Source: Limnoperna fortunei
Taxonomy: Eukaryota; Mollusca; Bivalvia; Mytilida; Modiolidae
DNA length: 64,000 nucleotides
Reading direction: 5' to 3'
Assembly: GCA_944474755.1 (NCBI GenBank)
Contig: OX104112.1
Location: 82,349,756-82,413,755 of the forward strand
The position numbers were made by a program, and so were the translations under genes. This document shows positions 57,034-64,000 of the stretch, in pieces. Within the stretch, counting starts at the first letter, position 1; each line of letters begins with the position of its first letter. The notes under the pieces were generated by a model. That model did not search any database and was not told the origin of the DNA. It saw nothing but the letters and a program-made list of their open reading frames with translations.

Positions 57034-57286
57034 CTGTTTGTTTGAATGTTCAAGTTTCAGCAATTTTTCAGCTATATCATTGCATCCAATTTTTATTGGA
57101 GGAGGAAGTCAGAGTAATCGGAGAAACCCCTGATTTTTAGGTAGAACAACTGTCAATCCTTGTCAATTAAGACTGGAGTCACCTGAAACCTGCCCATAGT
57201 GAGACTCAAACCTGCAACCTCAAAGTTGACAGAGCATGTGATCAATATTGGACGAACTACCTCAACTACTCAGCCACTGAGGCCCC
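57034..57286 (-). mobile_element. SINE family A, full-length, moderately diverged
   Basis: It runs from 'gtttgtttgaatgttcaagt' (3') through 'ccttgtcaattaagactgg' to 'gcatgtgatcaatattggac' and 'cagccactgaggcccc' (tRNA-like 5' end). Confidence 0.88.
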
Positions 57287-57422
57287 AGAATATTCAGTAA
57301 ATCAGAAAGATGATACAACACACCGTAAGTAATAGAACACAAATATCCATAATGTTATCTGTAAATCAATCTGAAAATAAAGGATGAGAGTGGATTATAA
57401 CTGTACATGTAAGTGTAAATAC

Positions 57423-57502
57423 CTGTTATGAAATGTGCTCCAAAATTTGTGTCTTCTTCTGTAGGTGTCCTCTTCATCTGTCAGTCTCTTCCTCTTCTCA
57501 GC
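57423..57502 (-). CDS. Candidate internal exon, unidentified basic protein
   Basis: On the minus strand, acceptor TTTATCTTTTCAAG (AG at 57504-57503) and donor GTATTT (57422-57417) frame 80 bases reading AEKRKRLTDEEDTYRRR and HKFWSTFHN. A homologous exon-like unit lies about 590 bp upstream on the same strand at 58012-58090. A highly charged helix is implied. No family is recognised, so this is a pointer to an uncharacterised gene or pseudogene. Confidence 0.35.
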
Positions 57503-58011
57503 CTTGAAAAGATAAATTTTGTAAGAAAATTAATGCAGTCTCAAACAATATGAATACAAGACATTTTTTATGACGATTTTTTTCTACGACAATTTCAAGT
57601 TGTATAATTTTTAATTCTTATGTGACACTAAATAAGAAAATGTGTCATGGTCAAACAGATATCCTGATAGTGATACCATTCTTTTTCCTAGGTCACTCAA
57701 TTGTATTCAACACAGCCCTACAGAATTTTGCCAGTTTAGAGATCTCATCATGTTGTAACTGTGTACCAAGTTTCATGAAAATGTTAAGTCATCATAAAGT
57801 GCAAAGGTTAACCTGAGATGGGAGGGACACATGAACAAACAAACAAACAAGCTGAAAATCTTTTGTTGGCTGCACATACAAATTTTAAAAGAAAGATAAC
57901 TCTTTATAAATTATAATAACTTAGATAATTGTGTTACATGTTGTTGTTTATTTATTTTGCAATGCAGAAAAATGCAGGGGACCTTTTTTTAATACTAAAG
58001 GTTTATAATAC

Positions 58012-58090
58012 CTTGTAAAAAAGGGATCATAATTAGTATCTTCTTCTGTTGTTTTCCTCTTCATCTGTCAGCCTCCTCCTCTTCTCCTTT
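58012..58090 (-). pseudogene. Duplicated exon-like unit with stop
   Basis: 79 bases with acceptor AACTTTTAAG (AG at 58092-58091) and donor GTATTA. It shares KRxRLTDEE...RRR with 57423-57502 but has lost one base and reads a stop soon after RRRY. Probably a decayed exon copy. Confidence 0.35.
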
Positions 58091-58242
58091 CTTAAAAGTT
58101 AAATTATTTACAAATAAGATTATACAACTACTTATTTCTCAAAAGATCTGTGTTATAAGGGGAGATAATTCAATTTAGATAAATTTTAAATAAATTTGTT
58201 TTAATTTTCAGAAAAGTAGACCATTAGTTGGATTTGTTGGTT

Positions 58243-58305
58243 TGTCTGTCACAAATCAGAGAGTTACTTTACTGTCACAAATCAGAGAGTTACTTTACTG
58301 TCACA
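58243..58305. repeat. 28-bp direct repeat
   Basis: 'gtcacaaatcagagagttac' followed by 'tttactgt' occurs twice in tandem, with a third partial start. Confidence 0.85.
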
Positions 58306-58980
58306 AAATAAAAGCTAACATTATAGAAAAGTTTGCTGACGAGATGCTCCCTTGAATCCAGTCTCTTTTCGGAATAAAATCAGACATATAATGTAATTAT
58401 ATTTCTCTGTAAAATCAATTCTGTCCTAATTATGTCTGTAAAGAAGAAAAAGCAACATAGTTGCATCAGTATAAAGCTTGTTTGCCATTACTTAATTTTT
58501 GTTTAAATTGCTTTCAAAGTTCAATTAACATACTGAAAAAACTTCAATCATTACCCGTTTGTCAAATCCACAGGGTCAAATCCACATGGTTACACTTTAT
58601 GTTGGTGTCGTCTGCAAAAAAAGGAATATAGAAAATAAAACACATTACCTTTTTGGAGATTTGTTTGTTAGTCTTCAATGGTCAGAAGACCAATTAATAA
58701 TGCAAACACATGAAATAATATATACAATGTACCTTGATTGTCATTCTTTTTTGAATGGATGTTCTACATTTCCATATCATCTTTATTTGAACTCCCTAAA
58801 ATCATTGTAAATTAATGTTCACCTGTGCTATGAGTTCTATATGTTTATTGTTTGTGTTGAATAATATACATCTAATTTAAAAGTAGTCTGTTACCACTTA
58901 TTATTAACATGAAACAATGGTGATATTCCACGAGCTGCTAGTCAAGGTGAATATTCATTCTGAGGATGATAATAGGATAG

Positions 58981-59330
58981 ATTGATTGATTGATTGATTG
59001 ATTGGATGTTCGCTTAACGTCCAAAGAGCAGTATTTCAGCTATATACAGGACAGGAACAAGTTAACAAAAAATACATCAATTAAAAAAGGGTGGGGATGG
59101 GACACAGGGAACAAAATTTTGACTGCCACTGGAAAAGTACGGAGTATTGGGTAGGGTCTGAGAATTTAGCCATTGTAGCGGCTACAATGAGCCAACTCTT
59201 TTTCGAAATTTACAAAAGGGATCTTTATTGTGCAAGGAGCTTGGCACTCTCCAAACACATTACCCACTGTGGTCCGTGGCCAGGCTTTCCGTATTATGAC
59301 CTGACAACCCCCAAACGAGAGACAATAGGA
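58981..59330 (-). mobile_element. SINE family B, near full-length
   Basis: The minus-strand copy begins at its (TGAT)n tail ('ttgattgattgattgattgg'), then 'gttcgcttaacgtccaaaga', 'gactgccactggaaaagtac', 'gtgcaaggagcttggcactc' and 'ggccaggctttccgtattat'. It corresponds to 16660-17180 read in reverse, with a shortened 5' region. Confidence 0.85.
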
Positions 59331-59799
59331 TAGAAACCAAGTTCAAAGACAACAAGTGATTTATTACATGATTATGGCACAGAAAAAAAATTGTTTCCAA
59401 ATTTTGCTGTGTATCAAATAAGTATTAAAGTTTGTTTTTGCATTTTCCCCATGTGGATTTTCAGCAGAAATCAAAGTCCGACTACTCCCACAAAAATTTG
59501 AGTATAAATTCCTGGTAATATGCACTAAATATGCAAACTAAATATGGTGTACTTGCTACATACCAATTTTTGTTAAATTTGGTTTGGTATTTGTAGAGGA
59601 GTTGCAAGGAATAACTTTGACAGATAGATGGACAGAAAAGACAAAAACAATATGTCTCCCCACAAAATCCAGAATTTATAGAAATCTATATTCAGCTATG
59701 TGTTAAAATATAAGTAAAAAATATATTTACCTCTATTTTGTTCTTTACTTTTGTTATTCCTTATTTCCCAAATCATCATCTTTGGGCTCTGCCTGGACA

Positions 59800-60407
59800 A
59801 AATATGTGCACCAGACTGGCATCTGATATGCCAAATTTAGAATTTAGTTCTCATACCCAAAATGATTTACAAAATATGTGCACCAGACTGGCATGATATG
59901 CCAAATTTAGAATTCAGTTTTCTTCCTAAACATGATTACAAAATATGTGCACCAGACTGGCATGATATGCCAAATTTAGAATTCAGTTTTCTTCCTAAAC
60001 ATGATTACAAAATATGTGCACCAGACTGGCATGATATGCCAAATTTAGAATTCAGTTTTCTTCCTAAACATGATTACAAAATATGTGCACCAGACTGGCA
60101 TCTGATATGCCAAATTTAGAATTTACTTCTCATAATGAAAATGATTACAAAATATATGTGTACCAGACTGGCATGATATGCCAAATTTAGAATTTAGTTC
60201 TGATCCCAAAAATGATTTCAAATATGTGCACCAGAATAGCATCTGATATGCCAAATTTAGAATTCATCTAATCCTAAAAATGATTACAAAATATGTGCAC
60301 CAGACTTTCATCTGATATGCCAAATTTAGAATTCATCTAATCCTAAAAATGATTACAAAATATGTGCACCAGACTTTCATCTGAAGTGCCAAATTTAGAA
60401 TTCAATT
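59800..60407. repeat. ~70-bp satellite, first part (about 8-9 units)
   Basis: Units contain 'acaaaatatgtgcaccagac', 'tggcatctgatatgccaaat' and 'ttagaattcagttctcatcc'. Three units at about 59870-60080 are identical 69-mers, so a plus frame (59862-60119) repeats YKICAPDWHDMPNLEFS; this is a by-product of unit length. The array is interrupted at 60408 by another element. Confidence 0.93.
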
Positions 60408-61256
60408 GACCTAGGACATGCAGGGCATGTCCTAGTACCCATTAACAAAAAAAGAACATTTTATTTAAAAATTTAAAAAATTAAAAATTAAAAAATTGTG
60501 CAAACAAGCCAAATAAGTGTAATTATTACCATTAATAGAAAATTTGAAAATAATATGACAGCTGACAAATACACTCAAAAATGGTTAGAACATTTTAAAA
60601 GAACAAAAATGTGCAAAAAGAAAGAAATCTGAACTACAAATAACAGGAAGCAACTCATTAGTAGAGAAGACTGTTATTATGCTGTTATTGTTAGTACTGT
60701 TATTGCAGTGTTAATGTGCAGAAAGGGGGTCAGAGGCAACTTATTAGTTTAAAAGAATGTTATTGTGCTCTTATTGCTATTACTGTTATTGCAGTGTTAA
60801 TGTGCACAAAGGGGGATCAGAAGTAACCCATTAGTTTTAAAGAATGTTATTGTGCTGTTATTGTTAGTATTGTTACTGCAGTGTTAATGTGCACAAAGGG
60901 AGGGTTCAGTAACTTCCACAATACCAATTTTGAAAAAAAGTACAATTTTAAATGGATTTTCAATAAAATTACCAAATAAAAACAATTCACAATTAAATGT
61001 TTTTAATAAAGTTGTTGTAAATTTAATTTATATGTCTATTCAATCAAAATTGTTCAAGTTCAAAAATAACTTTACATTAAAAAATTTAGATGAATAACAA
61101 AATATTTTATATGTTGAAAAAAAAATTTCAAAATGTATGTAATTAAAAAATGTTCATTTAGTTATACGTAAGTGAAAAAATAGGTCACATTTATTTTTTC
61201 TTCATTTGAAAAACAAAAATATAATGGATACAGTTCCTTGGATGGCAGATCATGGA
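60408..61256. mobile_element. Hairpin-ended element with tandem core, copy 2, inside the satellite
   Basis: It begins with a perfect palindrome CTAGGACATGC / GCATGTCCTAG (60411-60435, 3-nt loop), has three ~92-bp core units at about 60660-60905, and ends 'ttccttggatggcagatcat'. The satellite resumes at once on both sides, showing insertion into the array. It has one core unit fewer than copy 1 at 54835-55756. Confidence 0.8.
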
Positions 61257-64000
61257 TTCTCATCCCAAAAAATGATTACAAAATATGTGCACCAGACTAG
61301 CATCTGAAGCACCAAATTTAGAATTCAATTCTCATCCCAAAAAATGATTACAAAATATGTGCACCAGACTGACATCTGAAGTGCCAAATTTAGAATTCAG
61401 TTCTTATCCCCAAATATGATTACAAAATATGTGCACCAGACTGGCATTTGGTGTGCCAAATTTAAATTCCATTTTCCATTTTCATCCCAAAAATGATTAC
61501 AAATATGTACACAGACTGGCATCTGATGTGCCAAATTTAGAATTCAGTTCTCATCCAAAAAATGTTTAAAAAATATGTGCACCAGACTGGCATCTGATAT
61601 GCCAAATTTAAAATTTAGTTCTCATCCCAAACATAATTACAAAATATGTGCACTAGACTGGCATCTGATATGCCAAATTTAGAATTTAGTTCTCATCCCC
61701 AAAAATGATTACAAAATATGTGCACCAGACTGGCATCTGATATCCCAAATTTAGAATTCAGTTCTTATCTCAAAATGATTACAAAATATGTGCACCAGAC
61801 TAGCATCTGAAGTGCCAAATTTAGAATTCAATTCTCATCCCAAAAAAATGATTACAAAATATTTGCACCAGACTGACATCTGAAGTGCCAAATTTAGAAT
61901 TCAGTTCTTATCCCCAAAAATGATTAAAAAAATATGTGCACCTGACTGGCATCTGATATGCCAAATTCGGAATTCAGTTCTTAACCCCAAAATTGATTAC
62001 AAAATAAGTGCACCAGACTGGCATTAGATGTGCCAAATTTAAATTCCATTTTCATCCCCAAAAATGATTACAAAATATGTGCACTAGACTGGCATCTGAT
62101 ATGCCAAATTTAGAATTCAGTTCTCTTCCTAAAAATGATTACAAAATATGTGCACCAGACTGACATCTGAAGTGCCAAATTTAGAACCAGTTCTCATCCC
62201 CACAAATGATTACAAAATATGTACACAGACTGGCATCTGATGTGCCAAATTTAAAATTTAGTTCTCATCCCAAAAATGATTACAAAATATGTGCACTAGA
62301 CTGGCATCTGATATGCCAAATTTAGAATTCAGTTCTCTTCCTAAAAATGATTACAAAATATGTGCACCAGACTGCGGCATCTGATATGCCAAATTTAAAA
62401 TTTAGTTCTCATCCCAAAAATGATTACAAAATATGTGCACTAGACTGGCATCTGATATGCCAAATTTAGAACCAGTTCTCATCCCCACAAATGATAACAA
62501 AATATGTGCACCAGACTGGCATCTGATAAGCCAAATTTTGAATTTAGTCTCATACCAAAAATGATTACAAAAATATATGCACCCGACTGGCATCCGATCT
62601 GCCAAATTCAGAATTTAGTTTTCATCCCAAAAATGATTACAAATATGTACACAGACTGGCATCTGATGTGCCAAATTTAGAATTCAGTTCTCATCCAAAA
62701 AATGATTACAAAATATGTGCACCAGACTGGCATCTGATATGCCAAATTTAGAACCAGTTCTCATCCCCACAAATGATAACAAAATATGTGCACCAGACTG
62801 GCATCTGATAAGCCAAATTTTGAATTTAGTCTCATACCAAAAATGATTACAAAAATATATGCACCCGACTGGCATCCGATCTGCCAAATTCAGAATTTAG
62901 TTTTCATCCCAAAAATGATTACAAATATGTACACAGACTGGCATCTGATGTGCCAAATTTAGAATTCAGTTCTCATCCAAAAAAATTTTAAAAAATATGT
63001 GCACCAGACTGTGGCATCTGATATGCCAAATTTAAAATTTAGTTCTCATCCCAAAAATGATTACAAAATATGTGCACCAGACTGGCTTCTGATGTGCCAA
63101 ATTTAGAATTCAGTTCTCATCCAAAAAATTTTTAAAAAATATGTGCACCAGACTGCGGCATCTGATATGCCAAATTTAAAATTTAGTTCTCATCCCAAAA
63201 ATGATTACAAAATATGTGCACTAGACTGGCATCTGATATGCCAAATTAAGAATTTAGTTCTTAGCCCAAAAAATGATTACAAAATGTGTGCACCAGACTG
63301 GCTTCTGATATGCCAAATTTGGAATTCAGTTCTTATCCCAAAAAATTATTACAAAATATGTGCACCAGACTGGCATCTGATATGCCAAATTTAGAATTTA
63401 GTTCTCATCCCAAAAATGATAACAAAATATGTGCACCAGACTGGCATCTGATATGCCAAATTTAAAATTTAGTTCTCATCCCAAAAATGATAACAAATTA
63501 TGTGCACCAGACTGGCATCTGATATGCCAAATTTAGAATTGTTCTCATACCAAAAATGATTACAAAATATGTGCACCAGACTGGCATCTGATATACCAAA
63601 TTTAGAATTGTTCTCATACCAAAAATGATTACAAAATATGTGCACCAGACTGGCATCTGATATGCCAAATTTAGAATTCAGTTCTCATACCAAAAATGAT
63701 TACAAAATATGTGCCCCAGACTGGCATCTGATATGCCAAATTTAGAATTCATTTCTCATCCCCAAAAATGATTACAAAATATGTGCACCAGACTGGCATC
63801 AGATATACCAAATTTAGAATTGTTCTCATACCAAAAATGATTACAAAATATGTGCACCAGACTGGCATCTGATATGCCAAATTTAGAATTCAGTTCTCAT
63901 ACCAAAAATGATTACAAAATATGTGCCCCAGACTGGCATCTGATATACCAAATTTAGAATTGTTCTCATACCAAAAATGATTACAAAATATGTGCACCAG
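61257..64000. repeat. ~70-bp satellite, second part, running off the window
   Basis: About 38 units of the same monomer as 59800-60407, 69-72 bp each, with sub-variants (for example 'acacagactggc', 'gaccagttctcatccccaca', 'gactgcggcatctg'). Two stretches, 62402-62683 and 62684-62965, are near-identical over about 282 bp, a four-monomer higher-order unit. The array continues past 64000. Confidence 0.95.

Noticed and set aside
60408..61256. Helitron call for the hairpin-ended element
   Set aside because: The hairpin is suggestive, but the expected TC start, CTRR end and clean A/T insertion site cannot all be matched in the two copies.

Overview
The window is animal nuclear DNA, very AT-rich and crowded with repeats. 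The host is most likely a bivalve mollusc. The pointers are a tRNA-derived SINE family with about thirteen full or partial copies, a second SINE family ending in (ATCA)n, palindromic MITEs, elements with internal tandem cores resembling the bivalve 'pearl' type, and spliced genes with GT-AG introns. There is no prokaryotic gene organisation. The species cannot be fixed from this sequence.

Only two genes can be built with confidence. Both lie on the minus strand and encode MPV17-like (Mpv17/PMP22 family) four-helix organelle membrane proteins. Copy A has exons 10611-10884, 9311-9378, 7255-7383 and 5950-6027. Copy B has exons 32094-32367, 30890-30957, 30395-30523 and 29842-29919. Exon lengths (274, 68, 129 and 78 coding bases) and splice phases are identical, each spliced frame gives 182 residues, and the two proteins differ at about 33 positions. 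They are a head-to-tail tandem duplication about 21 kb apart. The first three coding exons are conserved and the last is strongly diverged. A short 5' exon upstream of each conserved acceptor was not identified securely.

Region by region: 1-1055 holds minisatellites. 1641-2758 holds a SINE abutting a Tc1/mariner remnant with a long internal inverted repeat. 4859-5640 has two palindromic MITEs. 5950-10884 is gene A, with an 81-bp tandem repeat that copies its exon-3 splice acceptor. 11630-14090 holds two long elements with tandem cores. 14588-19553 is a complete but decayed Mutator-like element (MULE): 9-bp target duplication, terminal inverted repeats built from exact 180-bp tandem units, transposase and SWIM remnants, and a ULP1-like protease-type domain; a SINE and a microsatellite interrupt it. 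20635-22495 has a Penelope-like fragment, a LINE fragment and a 1-kb inverted-repeat element. 23585-25573 has dispersed repeats rich in AGGTCA motifs. 29842-32367 is gene B. 34088-40752 has LINE fragments and hairpin insertions. 37735-39450 and 47265-50880 carry the same ~80-90-bp minisatellite. 44280-45200 is a Penelope-like retroelement. 51515-53740 has further tandem arrays. 54835-55756 and 60408-61256 are two copies of one element. 59800 to the window end is a ~70-bp satellite.

Apart from the two MPV17-like genes, a possible pair of duplicated exons at 57423-58090 and a few weak exon candidates, everything recognisable is mobile or tandem repeat. Nearly all short open frames are chance products or repeat translations. 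No computation or database search was run; family assignments rest on visible motifs.
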